Part shown: piece by piece, positions 51,255-61,293 of the stretch
How positions within the stretch are numbered: position 1 is the stretch's first letter
Layout of the letters: every line of letters starts with the position of its first letter
Position numbers and translations under genes: made by a program
The notes under the pieces: model-generated
What the model was told of the DNA's origin: nothing
What the model saw: the letters and a program-made list of their open reading frames with translations, nothing else
Databases searched by the model: none
Source of the DNA: an uncultured Megasphaera sp.
Lineage (GTDB): Bacteria > Bacillota > Negativicutes > Veillonellales > Megasphaeraceae
DNA length: 64,000 nucleotides
Assembly (NCBI GenBank): GCA_934202965.1
Contig: CAKPYN010000001.1
Span: forward strand, 62,001-126,000
Direction: 5' to 3'

Positions 51255-52799
51255 ATGGAGAATCAGTCTAAGCGATTATTTGGCATTATTCATATCGGTA
51301 CAGTGAATATGACCTTAAAAATCATTTCGTATTCTTCGCTGGATACGATGGAAATTATTGAAAATGTATCGAAAGAAGTAAGGTATGGCGGCGAAGTATT
51401 TACGCGTCATCATGTCAGCTTTCAATCGTTAAATGAAATTTGCACTATATTAGGAAAGTTTAAACAATTAATGAAAGATTATGACGTAAGTGATGTCCAG
51501 GTTTTATCTACAACAGCAATTCGCGAAGCTGATAATCTGCTGAACGTATTAGATCAAATCTATATTCGTACGGGATTTCATGTTCGTGTGGTACGAATGA
51601 CGAAAGAAATATATTATAAATTTTTTGGCTTATATTATCATATATTAAAAGGACGATTTAATTTTTCAGATAAAGCCGTATTGCTGCTGGATATTACGTC
51701 TGGCGGCGTTGGACTTACATGCTGGAAGTCAGATACGTTGCTGTTTCAACAGAATGTACATATCGGCTCGCTGCGTATTTTGGAAAATTTCACCGAAAAA
51801 CAGCGGCTGGAACTGACGTTTCCGACGGCAGTTCGGGAATATATTTATGGAACCTTGTCGCCGCTATGGGCTAGCGTCCGCCAGCATAATATCAAATATA
51901 TTGTCTTATCAGGACGGGCAGCAAACTTGATTGGACGATTAATGCATATCCATCAAGAAGAAGGAATCAGCCTTATTACTCCTCAAGAATTTAGAAAATT
52001 TATTTATTCATTTCATGGCATTACGCCGTATAAGCTAATCCAACAATTTCACTTATCCGAAAATTTGGCCAATGTCATTATGCCTACGTTGCTGTTATAC
52101 TATGAATTACTGCGCAGCCTGGATGTAGACATGATTGTCATGATGAGCACCACCTTTACCGAAGGATACTCCATGCATTACGTAGCAGAGCAAACCCATA
52201 ATGCGTACGTTAGTCACCAACGAACGCTGCTGTTGGATTTGACAAGAAAAATGGCAGAAAAATATTTATATGATCCGACGCATTCGGCAGCCGTAGAAGA
52301 ATTTAACAGTATTTTATTCCAAGCTGTATACAAAGAAATAGGATTAGATTTTTCGTATGGATATTTACTGCAAATGGCATCTATTTTGCATGAAATTGGC
52401 AAATTTATCAACATACGTAAACATAACATTTGTACATATAATTTGATTATGGAAACAGATTTATTTGGCATTACAGATGAAGAAAAGGAAATATTGGCAA
52501 ATATTTGTTATTACTCGTATGGCGGCATTTTGCATGAATCACCGGTAATGTATAATCGACTCTCAGATGAACAGAAAGTAATTACTGCAAAATTGGTAGC
52601 AATCTTTCGATTAGCCGATTCGTTAGATAAGAGCCATTTGGGAAAGATAAGCCGTATTTGGACCGACCTTTCTATGGGACAGCTCAAGGTACATTATCAC
52701 GCAGAATCTGATATTGCCCTGGAACGATGGACATTTATGAAGACAGCGGTCAATTTTGCGGAAGTATTTGGTATTTCGCCGATATTGGTAAAGGCCTAG
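51255..52799 (+). CDS. Degenerate Ppx/GppA-like protein with HD-like domain
   Basis: 514 aa from ATG 51255 (GGGGG at 51243-51247). Same architecture as the divergent gene, but motifs are eroded: IIHIGTVNM for IIDMGSNSI (Asp to His), LLLDITSGGVGLTC for DLGGAS, IVLSGRAANL for IGIGGTARN. The catalytic Glu seems kept (MTKEIYYKFFGL) and the HD is HE (ILHEIGKFINIRKHN). So it may bind polyphosphate or nucleotides without hydrolysing them. It sits directly upstream of ppk1 with 11 bases between, likely one operon. TATAAT at 51191-51196 is a possible promoter in the 339-base divergent gap, which shows no gene. Confidence 0.8.
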   Translation: MENQSKRLFGIIHIGTVNMTLKIISYSSLDTMEIIENVSKEVRYGGEVFTRHHVSFQSLNEICTILGKFKQLMKDYDVSDVQVLSTTAIREADNLLNVLDQIYIRTGFHVRVVRMTKEIYYKFFGLYYHILKGRFNFSDKAVLLLDITSGGVGLTCWKSDTLLFQQNVHIGSLRILENFTEKQRLELTFPTAVREYIYGTLSPLWASVRQHNIKYIVLSGRAANLIGRLMHIHQEEGISLITPQEFRKFIYSFHGITPYKLIQQFHLSENLANVIMPTLLLYYELLRSLDVDMIVMMSTTFTEGYSMHYVAEQTHNAYVSHQRTLLLDLTRKMAEKYLYDPTHSAAVEEFNSILFQAVYKEIGLDFSYGYLLQMASILHEIGKFINIRKHNICTYNLIMETDLFGITDEEKEILANICYYSYGGILHESPVMYNRLSDEQKVITAKLVAIFRLADSLDKSHLGKISRIWTDLSMGQLKVHYHAESDIALERWTFMKTAVNFAEVFGISPILVKA

Positions 52800-52810
52800 A
52801 GAAGGGAACG

Positions 52811-54904
52811 GTGAATGTTGTGAAGCTTACAAATCATGAATATTTTTTAAATCGCGAATGTACGTGGATAAAATTTAATGAACGAGTTTTGCGGGAAGCC
52901 ATGGTTCCTTCGAATCCATTATTGGAACAGCTTAACTTTATTGCTATTGCGGCTTCTAATTTAGATGAATTTTTTATGATACGAGTCGCCGGTGTCAAAC
53001 ATTTGATTGAAAGTGGTGTCAAGCATATCGATATTGCCGGGATGAAGCCGCGGGAACAGTTCGAAGCGATTCAATGTATGGTTCATACGCAAGTGACAGA
53101 ACAATACAAGTATTATCAGATTATTAAAGATAAACTACAGCAGGAAGGACTGCAATTTATCCATGTAGATGAACTGGATGAAGAACAGCGGCTATGGCTG
53201 GACAGTTATTTTGAACGAGAAATTTATCCAGTTGTTACGCCGATGGCTGTAGACTCCAGTCATCCGTTCCCGTTCTTGACAAGTCTGCATTTACATCTTG
53301 CCGTGCTGCTTCGTAAGAAGCATGGCGATTCGTCCGTTAAGACAGCCATCCTGCCAGTACCAGCAACGGTTATTCCTCGTATTATCAAAGTTCCTAATAC
53401 AGGTTCAGTCAAAAAATTCTTATTCTTAGAAGATGTATTGGGGGCTTTTGCAGAACGTCTTTTTTTAGGCTGCGATATTTTGGAAACAGTACCGTTTCGC
53501 GTGACGCGTGATGCTGACTTAGCAATTGACGATGATGCTGAGGATTTGGTTGTCGAAGTAGAAAAATCTTTGAAGAAACGACGCAAAGGTGCGGCAGTAC
53601 GACTGGAATTAGCCCAGTCATCCAGCCGTATGATTAAAGAATTTCTACGCAGCGAACTGCAGCTAGAAGAAAAAGACATCTACATGATTCCGGGACCCTT
53701 GGACTGTAAAATATTTTTCTCTTTTGTCGGAATGGATGGCTATGATTATTTGCGGTATCCGCCGGCAGTACCGCAGCCATCGTATGAATTAGCCGCTATT
53801 GACGCTCCTGATTTTTGGTCAGCTATTGCAAAACGAGATGTCATGGTACATCATCCGTATGAAACATTTGCTACAGTAGAACAGTTTGTAAAATTAGCCG
53901 CAACGGATCCCAACGTATTGGCCATCAAACAAACCTTATACCGCGTAAGCAGTCATTCTCCGATTATTGCTGCTTTGGCAGAAGCTGCTGAAAACGGCAA
54001 GCAGGTTACAGTATTGATGGAAGTCAAGGCAAGATTTGATGAAGAAAATAATATTTATATGGCACGTAAATTGGAACGGGCTGGCTGCCATGTTATTTAT
54101 GGTATTATGGGGTTAAAAACACACTCTAAAATTACGTTGGTTGTCCGTCGCGAAGAAGACGGGATTCGTCGCTATGTCCATTTGGCAACGGGTAACTATA
54201 ACGGAAAAACAGCCCGTATTTATACAGATGTAGGCATCTTTACGGCAAATACGTTAATTGGCATCGATGCTTCGGCATTCTTTAACTTGCTGTCAGGCTA
54301 TTCCGATCCACCGCAGTGGAATAAACTAGGCGTTGCGCCAATCAACCTGCGTCAGCGAATTTATGAAGAAATTGAACAAGAAACGGCACATGCCAGAGCC
54401 GGCAGAAAGGCCTGCATTGTCGCTAAAATGAATTCGCTCTTGGATAAAGAGGTAATTGCTAAATTATATGAAGCATCTGCTGCCGGCGTTACGATTCATT
54501 TAATTATTCGCGGGATTTGCGTTCTGCGTCCGGGTTTACCAAAAATCAGTGAAAACATAGAAGTTCATAGCGTTGTGGGTCGTTTCTTGGAACACAGCCG
54601 TTTGCTGTACTTCTATAATGATGGCAAAGAAGATGTATTTATTTCTTCGGCTGACTGGATGCCGCGCAACCTAAATGAACGCGTTGAATTGCTGGTACCG
54701 GTTGAATATGGGCCGCACAAAGAACGAATCAAGCATATTTTAAACTGGTATTTCGGTGATAATGTCAAAGCCTATGCAATGAATGCGGACGGAACGTATC
54801 GGTATTTAGCGGATGAACGGAAAGATAAGCCGATTCACGCACAGGAACTGCTGCAGCATGAAGCTGAAGAAAAAAATGCAGAACGAAAGAAAAAAAGAAA
54901 ATAA
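52811..54904 (+). CDS. ppk1: Polyphosphate kinase 1
   Basis: 697 aa if started at GTG 52811; GTG 52820, after GGTGA, is an equal choice. Membrane-associated enzyme making polyphosphate from ATP. N domain RECTWIKFNERVLREAMVPS, NFIAIAASNLDEFFMIRVAG; head HPYETFATVEQFVKLAA; catalytic part IKQTLYRVSSHSPII, MEVKARFDEENNI, LKTHSKITLVVRREEDG with one catalytic His, and RRYVHLATGNYNGKTARIYT with the other. Length usual. Downstream of the Ppx-like gene; terminator at 54924-54966. Confidence 0.95.
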   Translation: MNVVKLTNHEYFLNRECTWIKFNERVLREAMVPSNPLLEQLNFIAIAASNLDEFFMIRVAGVKHLIESGVKHIDIAGMKPREQFEAIQCMVHTQVTEQYKYYQIIKDKLQQEGLQFIHVDELDEEQRLWLDSYFEREIYPVVTPMAVDSSHPFPFLTSLHLHLAVLLRKKHGDSSVKTAILPVPATVIPRIIKVPNTGSVKKFLFLEDVLGAFAERLFLGCDILETVPFRVTRDADLAIDDDAEDLVVEVEKSLKKRRKGAAVRLELAQSSSRMIKEFLRSELQLEEKDIYMIPGPLDCKIFFSFVGMDGYDYLRYPPAVPQPSYELAAIDAPDFWSAIAKRDVMVHHPYETFATVEQFVKLAATDPNVLAIKQTLYRVSSHSPIIAALAEAAENGKQVTVLMEVKARFDEENNIYMARKLERAGCHVIYGIMGLKTHSKITLVVRREEDGIRRYVHLATGNYNGKTARIYTDVGIFTANTLIGIDASAFFNLLSGYSDPPQWNKLGVAPINLRQRIYEEIEQETAHARAGRKACIVAKMNSLLDKEVIAKLYEASAAGVTIHLIIRGICVLRPGLPKISENIEVHSVVGRFLEHSRLLYFYNDGKEDVFISSADWMPRNLNERVELLVPVEYGPHKERIKHILNWYFGDNVKAYAMNADGTYRYLADERKDKPIHAQELLQHEAEEKNAERKKKRK

Positions 54905-54923
54905 TCGGCATCTATACGAAGAG

Positions 54924-54966
54924 AAAAAACATGTCCTCCCTACATAAACGAGGGCATGTTTTTTTC
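54924..54966 (+). terminator. ppk1 terminator
   Basis: AAAAAACATGTCCTC and GAGGGCATGTTTTTTT, one T-G pair. Confidence 0.85.
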
Positions 54967-55133
54967 TTATGGAAAATTATTTTTAATGAATTTTATTTTA
55001 TTAAGAGAAATTATCTCAAAAACACGAGCGTGTGGCATTAATATCAGCCAATTTTAGGACGATAAAGTGTTAACAATATGCGAAAAAATGGCATATTATA
55101 TAGTAATATCAGTCATTTGTCAACCACGAAAAA

Positions 55134-55163
55134 TTGACATAGTATAAATTCCTTTGATAGAAT
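55134..55163 (+). promoter_or_regulatory. Promoter of the G5/3D gene
   Basis: TTGACA (55134-55139), 18-base spacer, TAGAAT (55158-55163), 23 bases before ATG 55186. Confidence 0.7.
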
Positions 55164-55185
55164 ACATCCTATTAGGAGGGATTCG

Positions 55186-56163
55186 ATGAACAAACGATAT
55201 CAAGGACCGATTACGCGTATGTACGCTACCTTAATCGCTTTATTAATCATAGTTTCCTTGGCAGGATTTATTGATAAAGGAAAATCTGTGACAATCCAGT
55301 CCGATGGAAATACACAGACTGTATACACGCATGCAGTAAATGAAGAAGCGTTAATGCGTGAAAATAATATTGCCCTGGGTCCATGTGACGAACTTGAAAT
55401 ATCTACATCTAAATTGACTGAAGGCAGTGTAGTAACGCTGCACCGGGCAGTACCTGTCGTATTAGAACATAAAGGAAATAAACAAGAAGTGCGTACAGCA
55501 AAGCAAACTGTACAAGCCGTAGCAGAACAATATGGGTATAATGCGAAAGATTTTCGCCCTTATGGGGATACAGAAGCACCGGTGACAGAAAACATGACGA
55601 TTCGCATTGGCAATATTTCACGCAAAGCAATTGTAGAAGATGAAGTCGTTCCCTATGCGATTGAAAGTATTCCGGATGAAACATTAGGACAAGGCGAAGA
55701 ACAGGTCATTCAAGAAGGAAAAAATGGTCGTAAGACTGTTAAGATGAATATTGTGAGCTTGGATGGACAAGTCATCGGCAAAGAACATGTAGAAACTACG
55801 CTGGTAACAGAAATGCAGCCGTTGGTTCGCCATGTAGGAACGAAAGAAACGGTTGAAATTAATACAGGAACTATTTCTAAATTTAAAGAAGTATTTACGA
55901 TGGTAGCGACTGCCTATCTGCCGACTGATGGCAATGGCGAAGGCATTACCAAAATGGGAACACTGGCGCGATATGGCGTAGTGGCTGTAGATCCAAATGT
56001 TATTCCGCTGGGAACCCGCGTATATATTCCGGGATATGGTGTAGCCGTTGCTGAAGATACAGGCGGTGATATTTTAGGAAATCGAATCGATTTGTGTATG
56101 GAAAATTATGATGCTTGTATGATTTTTGGCAGACGGACGGTTCCTGTCTATATTTTGGAATAG
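55186..56163 (+). CDS. YabE-like G5 and 3D domain cell-wall protein
   Basis: 325 aa. Signal anchor (MYATLIALLIIVSLAGFID), two DUF348 ubiquitin-like repeats (TVYTHAVNEEALMRENNIAL; VRTAKQTVQAVAEQYGYNA), a G5 domain (ESIPDETLGQGEEQVIQEGK), and a C-terminal 3D/RlpA-like barrel (TMVATAYLPTDGNGEG, ARYGVVAVDPNVIPLGTRVY, YGVAVAEDTGGDILGNRIDL) with the three conserved Asp. This is the YabE/resuscitation-factor-like type, a probable peptidoglycan lytic enzyme. AGGAGGG precedes the ATG. Confidence 0.88.
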   Translation: MNKRYQGPITRMYATLIALLIIVSLAGFIDKGKSVTIQSDGNTQTVYTHAVNEEALMRENNIALGPCDELEISTSKLTEGSVVTLHRAVPVVLEHKGNKQEVRTAKQTVQAVAEQYGYNAKDFRPYGDTEAPVTENMTIRIGNISRKAIVEDEVVPYAIESIPDETLGQGEEQVIQEGKNGRKTVKMNIVSLDGQVIGKEHVETTLVTEMQPLVRHVGTKETVEINTGTISKFKEVFTMVATAYLPTDGNGEGITKMGTLARYGVVAVDPNVIPLGTRVYIPGYGVAVAEDTGGDILGNRIDLCMENYDACMIFGRRTVPVYILE

Positions 56164-56225
56164 ATAAAACAAAAAATATATATGATGACAAATAGAATGG
56201 CAGCGTGTTGAGTGCCTCCTACTGG

Positions 56226-56252
56226 CCCCGGTTGATCGTACATCGGGGTTTT
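56226..56252 (+). terminator. Probable terminator after the G5/3D gene
   Basis: CCCCG (56226-56230) and CGGGG (56244-56248) followed by TTTTG. Short stem. Confidence 0.5.
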
Positions 56253-56362
56253 GTCATATCGTATACATAGCTTCTATAATAAAAAATTCCAAGAGAATAG
56301 TCGCAAATACATTGATTTAGCAGCGTTTTTACAAAAAATAATAGAAAATGGTAGAAATAATC

Positions 56363-56391
56363 TTGTGAATATGTAATGAATATGCTATAAT
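56363..56391 (+). promoter_or_regulatory. rpsB promoter
   Basis: TTGTGA (56363-56368), 17-base spacer, TATAAT (56386-56391). The following ~115-base leader to 56509 (CACACGCTTGGTGAGCC, GTGCCGTTTCGATGGTGAAG) is GC-richer than its surroundings and could fold, so it may be an S2 autoregulatory leader; this is inference. Confidence 0.7.
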
Positions 56392-56509
56392 GGCTAAGGT
56401 TTGAATACTATAACCAAATACACACGCTTGGTGAGCCTGCAGCTGTGCCGTTTCGATGGTGAAGACAGGCAATGACCGGGCGGAGGCAAAAACAGGAGGA
56501 TTTACAATT

Positions 56510-57247
56510 ATGGCAGTAGTATCTATGAAACAATTGTTGGAAGCAGGCGTTCATTTCGGTCATCAGACACGCCGTTGGAACCCTAAAATGGCTCGTTTTA
56601 TCTTCACAGAACGCAATGGTATTTATATCATTGACCTTCAGAAGACTGTAAAAAAAGTAGACGAAGCATACAATTTTGTACGTGACCTCGCTGCTGAAGG
56701 CGGTAAAGTTCTTTTCGTCGGCACGAAAAAACAGGCTCAGGAATCCATTAAAAATGAAGCTGAACGCTGCAATCAGTATTTTGTTAACGAACGTTGGCTC
56801 GGCGGTATGCTGACTAACTTCCAGACAATTGAAAAACGTGTAAAACGTTTGAAAGCATTGGAAAAACAAGCTGAAGATGGTACATTCGAAGTATTGCCGA
56901 AAAAAGAAGTTACTCTTCTTAAACATGAAATGGAAAAATTGCAGAAGTACCTCGGCGGCATTAAAGATATGAAAAAATTACCGGATGCATTGTTCATCAT
57001 TGATCCGAAAAAAGAAGAAATCGCTGTTTCCGAAGCACGCAAACTTCACATCCCTATCATTGCAACAGTTGATACCAACTGCGATCCGGATGTTATCGAC
57101 TATCCGATTCCGGCTAACGACGATGCAATTCGTGCCGTTAAATTGTTAACAGGTAAAATTGCAGATGCTGTTCTTGAAGGCAATCAGGGCGAACAGACTG
57201 AAGAAGGCGCTGCACAAGAAGCTGAAGCAGCAACAGAAGAAAACTAA
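56510..57247 (+). CDS. rpsB: 30S ribosomal protein S2
   Basis: 245 aa from ATG 56510 with AGGAGG upstream. [103 protein letters not shown]-type [20 protein letters not shown]. The tail is Glu/Ala-rich. First gene of rpsB-tsf-pyrH-frr. The ORF start at 56456 lies in the leader and lacks a binding site. Confidence 0.97.
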   Translation: MAVVSMKQLLEAGVHFGHQTRRWNPKMARFIFTERNGIYIIDLQKTVKKVDEAYNFVRDLAAEGGKVLFVGTKKQAQESIKNEAERCNQYFVNERWLGGMLTNFQTIEKRVKRLKALEKQAEDGTFEVLPKKEVTLLKHEMEKLQKYLGGIKDMKKLPDALFIIDPKKEEIAVSEARKLHIPIIATVDTNCDPDVIDYPIPANDDAIRAVKLLTGKIADAVLEGNQGEQTEEGAAQEAEAATEEN

Positions 57248-57285
57248 TCATAGTTTTGCTCTTTGAGAATTAAATGGCTTTTATA

Positions 57286-57317
57286 TAAAGGTAAGGAGTT
57301 CATATTCCTTACCTTTA
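57286..57317 (+). terminator. Hairpin between rpsB and tsf
   Basis: TAAAGGTAAGGA (57286-57297) and TCCTTACCTTTA, 8-base loop, short T tract. It could attenuate transcription into tsf. Confidence 0.6.
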
Positions 57318-57354
57318 TTCAAACTGTATATTATGTTTAGGAGGAATATCTAAA

Positions 57355-58002
57355 ATGGCTATTACAGCAAGCATGGTTAAAGATTTAAGAACAAAAACAG
57401 GCGCTGGCATGATGGATTGCAAAAAAGCGCTTTCTGCTACAAATGGTGATATGGAAAAAGCAGTTGACTTCCTTCGTGAAAAAGGATTGGCTGCTGCTGC
57501 AAAAAAAGCAGATCGTATCGCTGCTGAAGGTCTTGTTTATTCCTACATTCACGGCAATGGCCGTATCGGTGTTTTAGTAGAAGTTAACTGCGAAACAGAC
57601 TTTGTTGCTCAGACAGATAACTTTAAAAATCTTTGCAAAGATATTGCTATGCAAATCGCTGCTGCAAAACCGACTTACTTGAAACGTGAAGAAGTACCTG
57701 AAGAAGTATTGGAACATGAAAAAGAAGTTCTTCGTCAGCAGGCTTTGAACGAAGGCAAACCGGAAAAAATCGTTGAAAAAATGATCGTTGGCCGTTTGGA
57801 AAAATTCTATAAAGAAAATTGCTTGCTCGACCAGGAATTTATTAAAGATTCTGATAAAACAATTCAGCAGGTTATTACAGAAAACATTGCTAAAATTGGT
57901 GAAAAAATCGATATCCGCCGTTATACCCGTTATGAATTAGGCGAAGGCTTGGAAAAACGTAATGATGACTTTGTTTCTGAAGTAATGGCACAAGCTAAAT
58001 AA
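57355..58002 (+). CDS. tsf: Elongation factor Ts
   Basis: 215 aa. Nucleotide exchange factor for EF-Tu. [59 protein letters not shown], and the C-terminal [20 protein letters not shown]. Shorter form as usual in Firmicutes. AGGAGG precedes the ATG. Confidence 0.97.
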   Translation: MAITASMVKDLRTKTGAGMMDCKKALSATNGDMEKAVDFLREKGLAAAAKKADRIAAEGLVYSYIHGNGRIGVLVEVNCETDFVAQTDNFKNLCKDIAMQIAAAKPTYLKREEVPEEVLEHEKEVLRQQALNEGKPEKIVEKMIVGRLEKFYKENCLLDQEFIKDSDKTIQQVITENIAKIGEKIDIRRYTRYELGEGLEKRNDDFVSEVMAQAK

Positions 58003-58008
58003 GATGAC

Positions 58009-58043
58009 ATAAGAGAACACCCAATCCGTGTTCTCTTATTTTC
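58009..58043 (+). terminator. Terminator-like hairpin between tsf and pyrH
   Basis: ATAAGAGAACAC (58009-58020) and GTGTTCTCTTAT (58028-58039), followed by TTTT. Confidence 0.7.
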
Positions 58044-58079
58044 TAATGTAATTGGAAATGGAAAGCAGGAGGCCTTCAA

Positions 58080-58805
58080 ATGGAAACAAATAAATTCAAA
58101 CGCATTGTATTGAAATTAAGTGGCGAAGCATTAGCCGGTGAACAAGGATACGGTATTGATCCGCAAACGGTAGAAAAAATAGCAAAACAGGTTGTTGAAG
58201 TCAGCAAACTGGGTATTCAAGTAGCTATCGTTGTCGGCGGTGGCAATATTTGGCGTGGTCTTTCGGGTAGTGCCAAAGGGATGGACCGTGTTTCAGCTGA
58301 TTACATGGGAATGCTTGCTACGGTTATGAATGCACTGGCATTACAGGATGCGATGGAAAATCATGGCGTGGCAACGCGCGTGCAAACGGCTATTAATATG
58401 CAGCAAGTAGCTGAACCGTACATTCGTCGACGTGCTATTCGTCATATGGAAAAAGGCCGTGTTGTTATTTTTGGTGCTGGCACAGGGAACCCTTATTTCT
58501 CTACGGATACAACAGCAGCACTTCGGGCAGCTGAAATTGAAGCAGATGCTATTTTGATGGCTAAAAACGGCGTAGATGGCGTATATGACAGCGATCCGAA
58601 AGTAAATCCGGATGCTAAAATGTTCAAGAAGCTTTCTTACTTAGATGTCATCAATAAAGACCTGAAAGTAATGGATGCGACAGCAACAACATTGTGTCGC
58701 AATAATAATATTCCTATTCTCGTATTTAATATTGATGTAGAAGGAAACATTGTGGCTGCTGCTAGCGGAAAAGATTTGGGAACATTAGTCGACAAAGAAG
58801 GCTAA
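58080..58805 (+). CDS. pyrH: Uridylate kinase
   Basis: 241 aa. UMP to [99 protein letters not shown]. Homohexameric amino-acid-kinase fold. AGGAGG before ATG. Confidence 0.97.
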   Translation: METNKFKRIVLKLSGEALAGEQGYGIDPQTVEKIAKQVVEVSKLGIQVAIVVGGGNIWRGLSGSAKGMDRVSADYMGMLATVMNALALQDAMENHGVATRVQTAINMQQVAEPYIRRRAIRHMEKGRVVIFGAGTGNPYFSTDTTAALRAAEIEADAILMAKNGVDGVYDSDPKVNPDAKMFKKLSYLDVINKDLKVMDATATTLCRNNNIPILVFNIDVEGNIVAAASGKDLGTLVDKEG

Positions 58806-58856
58806 AAGCGGTATGATAATAGATATAAAATAAATAAGATAAGGAAGTGAATACAC

Positions 58857-59417
58857 ATGGATGTAAAAACATTGTTGAGTCAAAATGAAGAAAAAATGGA
58901 TAAAACGATTGAAGTATTGAAACGAGATTTATCTTCGATTCGTACAGGTCGTGCCAGCACGACATTATTGGATCGCGTTATGGTAGAGTACTATGGTGCG
59001 CCAACGCCGATTAAACAGGTAGCGAATGTATCTGTCCCGGAACCACGCTTAATTACCATTGTTCCTTGGGAACGTAAAATACTGGGAGATATTGAACGAG
59101 CTATTTTAAAATCCGATTTGGGTTTAAACCCGAATAATGATGGTACGATGATTCGTTTGGAAATTCCGCAGTTGACGGAAGAACGTCGCAAAGATTTAAG
59201 CAAAAAAGTCAGCAAAGTAGCTGAAGATGCAAAAGTCGTCATCCGTAATATTCGTCGTGATGCCAATGAAGTGATTAAAAAAATGGAAAAGAAAAAAGAA
59301 ATTACGGAAGACGAAAGCAAAGAAGGACAGACGAATATCCAGAAACTGACAGATAAGAAAATTAAAAGTATTGACGATATTAAAGTCAAAAAAGAAAAAG
59401 AAGTTATGGAAGTATAA
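58857..59417 (+). CDS. frr: Ribosome recycling factor
   Basis: 186 aa. [80 protein letters not shown], then a helical C-terminus. With EF-G it splits post-termination ribosomes. AAGGAAG upstream. Stop overlaps the next ATG (TAATG). Confidence 0.97.
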   Translation: MDVKTLLSQNEEKMDKTIEVLKRDLSSIRTGRASTTLLDRVMVEYYGAPTPIKQVANVSVPEPRLITIVPWERKILGDIERAILKSDLGLNPNNDGTMIRLEIPQLTEERRKDLSKKVSKVAEDAKVVIRNIRRDANEVIKKMEKKKEITEDESKEGQTNIQKLTDKKIKSIDDIKVKKEKEVMEV

Positions 59418-59665
59418 TGGATATACGAAACTTAATTGGCATGCCGTTACGGTATGCCATATCTGCATTACGGGAAAAAAATATGGCATATACCATAGAA
59501 CGTACTGTCTCACGCAGTCATTTCTTTCCGTGTGAAGAAGGAAATTCCTATGTGATTCGTGTCAAACAGATAGATGCTGCGACGGTTTGTCTATTAGTAA
59601 ATGACACGATGAAACATAGTGATTCTGTCAGTCGTGTGTTGCAAGGTGGAGAAACACAAGTATGA
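59417..59665 (+). CDS. Small PASTA-like protein between frr and uppS
   Basis: 82 aa, ATG 59417 overlaps the frr stop; its own stop overlaps uppS (ATGA at 59662). The N-terminal half, DIRNLIGMPLRYAISALREK, NMAYTIERT, follows the pattern of a PASTA domain (vvGmxxxeAxxxLxxxxlxyxv), and NSYVIRVKQIDAATVCLLVN resembles its second strand pair. It lacks a signal peptide, so it is unlike exported PASTA proteins. Not recognised as a named family. Tight coupling in a core operon argues that it is expressed. Confidence 0.7.
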   Translation: MDIRNLIGMPLRYAISALREKNMAYTIERTVSRSHFFPCEEGNSYVIRVKQIDAATVCLLVNDTMKHSDSVSRVLQGGETQV

Positions 59666-60429
59666 TTCATTTTTTACACAAAAAGCGAAACGCATCTGCT
59701 GCAATCTCTGCAGACATATTGGATCCTAACAATATACCACATCATGTTGCTATTATTATGGATGGCAACGGACGCTGGGCAAAACGGCGCGGTATGCCGC
59801 GTAGTTATGGACACCGGGCGGGTGCAGATACATTGAAGCGTATTGTTGTTGCAGCCAGTGATTTAGGTATCAAAGTATTAACTGTATATGCGTTTTCTAC
59901 AGAAAACTGGAAACGACCGGATACGGAAGTTTCCTATATTATGAAGTTGATGAATGACTATCTTCGCAAAAATTTGCTGGAATTGCATGAACATAACGTT
60001 AAGCTGCATTTTATTGGTGATATGAGCCGGTTGAACCCTGCCTTACAGGAAGCATTTCAACAGGCAGAAGCTGATATGCAGCATAATACGGGTTTGGTAC
60101 TCAACGTAGCTGTCAATTATGGCGGTCGCTTGGAATTGACACAAGCGATGCAGCAAATTGTGAAAGATGTGCAAAATGGACAACTGCAGCCGGCAGATAT
60201 AACTGAACAGACCATAAGCAAGTATTTATATACGGCACCGGAAAACGATATTGATTTGATGATTCGTCCTGGTGCAGATAAACGCGTAAGCAATTTCTTG
60301 CTTTGGCAAATGGCGTATGCAGAATTTTGGTATACAGAATTATGCTGGCCGGATTTTACAAAAGAAACATTAATAGAAGCGATTCTTGCGTTTCAAGGCC
60401 GAGAACGTCGCTTCGGTGGTTTAAAATAA
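59662..60429 (+). CDS. uppS: Undecaprenyl diphosphate synthase
   Basis: 255 aa. cis-prenyltransferase making the lipid carrier for the cell wall. HHVAIIMDGNGRWAKRRGMP, GHRAGADTLKRIVVAASDLG, LTVYAFSTENWKRPDTEVSY, IDLMIRPGADKRVSNFLLWQ, and AYAEFWYTELCWPDF. Catalytic Asp in MDGNGRWAK. Most members have RTSGE/RPGGE near the end; here RPGADKRVSNF. Confidence 0.95.
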   Translation: MIHFLHKKRNASAAISADILDPNNIPHHVAIIMDGNGRWAKRRGMPRSYGHRAGADTLKRIVVAASDLGIKVLTVYAFSTENWKRPDTEVSYIMKLMNDYLRKNLLELHEHNVKLHFIGDMSRLNPALQEAFQQAEADMQHNTGLVLNVAVNYGGRLELTQAMQQIVKDVQNGQLQPADITEQTISKYLYTAPENDIDLMIRPGADKRVSNFLLWQMAYAEFWYTELCWPDFTKETLIEAILAFQGRERRFGGLK

Positions 60430-60447
60430 GGTGGGTAAATACAGAAT

Positions 60448-61275
60448 ATGTTGGCAAAACGAATTCTCACCGGCATTATTGGCGGTGCCCTTACAATCTT
60501 CATTATTTATGAAGGAAATTGGCTATTTTTTATTATGATGACGCTATTAGCGTTGGTAGGCTGGTATGAATATGGAAATTTGGTTCATAAGTTAAATGCT
60601 AATATATCCGACCGCGCAGGTGCAGTTGGGATTGTTTGTTTCTTATCTGCCTACTGGTTTGGCAGCATGAAGTTAATGATGCTTTTTGCAGTGGGTATGA
60701 TGTTGTGGCTCTTGCTGCAAACAGTGCTTTGGCATACCAAGGTAAAACCTGCTGATAGTGCCTATACGGTATATGGTTTATTGTACATTACAGGTGGTTT
60801 TTGGGCTATGCTTGCCCTGCGCAGCGGTCTCATTGCCTCTTCGATGACAGATAGTTTTACGAATGTCATGTTAGAACCAGCTCGCTTTCTTTTATTTTTA
60901 CTTATATTTTCTACGTGGGCAAGCGATACGTTTGCATTTGCTGTAGGAAAATTCATGGGAAAAACAAAGTTATGCCCTGCCATTAGCCCAGGAAAGACAA
61001 CGGAAGGGGCCATTGGCGGCTTTGTGGGTACGATTGTCACAGCCTTGATTTTTTCACTTATTTTCCAATTTTCTTTGCTGCATGCGCTGGCGATTGGCAT
61101 AATCGTTGCGATAGCAGCTCCATTGGGCGATTTGGTGGAATCTATATTGAAACGTACATGTGATGTAAAAGATTCAGGGACATTAATTCCCGGTCATGGC
61201 GGCGTACTGGATCGATTTGACAGCTTGCTCTTTGCTGCACCGGCTGTTTATGTGTACCTAGCCCTTATTTCCTAA
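60448..61275 (+). CDS. cdsA: Phosphatidate cytidylyltransferase
   Basis: 275 aa, about eight membrane helices. Makes CDP-diacylglycerol for phospholipids. Signature near the end: SILKRTCDVKDSGTLIPGHG then GVLDRFDSLLFAAP (the conserved S-x(4)-RxxxxKDxxxxxPGHGGxxDRxD). WASDTFAFAVGKFMGKTKLC, ISPGKTTEGAIGGFVGT also typical. GGTGGG upstream of ATG. Confidence 0.96.
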   Translation: MLAKRILTGIIGGALTIFIIYEGNWLFFIMMTLLALVGWYEYGNLVHKLNANISDRAGAVGIVCFLSAYWFGSMKLMMLFAVGMMLWLLLQTVLWHTKVKPADSAYTVYGLLYITGGFWAMLALRSGLIASSMTDSFTNVMLEPARFLLFLLIFSTWASDTFAFAVGKFMGKTKLCPAISPGKTTEGAIGGFVGTIVTALIFSLIFQFSLLHALAIGIIVAIAAPLGDLVESILKRTCDVKDSGTLIPGHGGVLDRFDSLLFAAPAVYVYLALIS

Positions 61276-61293
61276 AAAGCAGGAGAAAACGAT

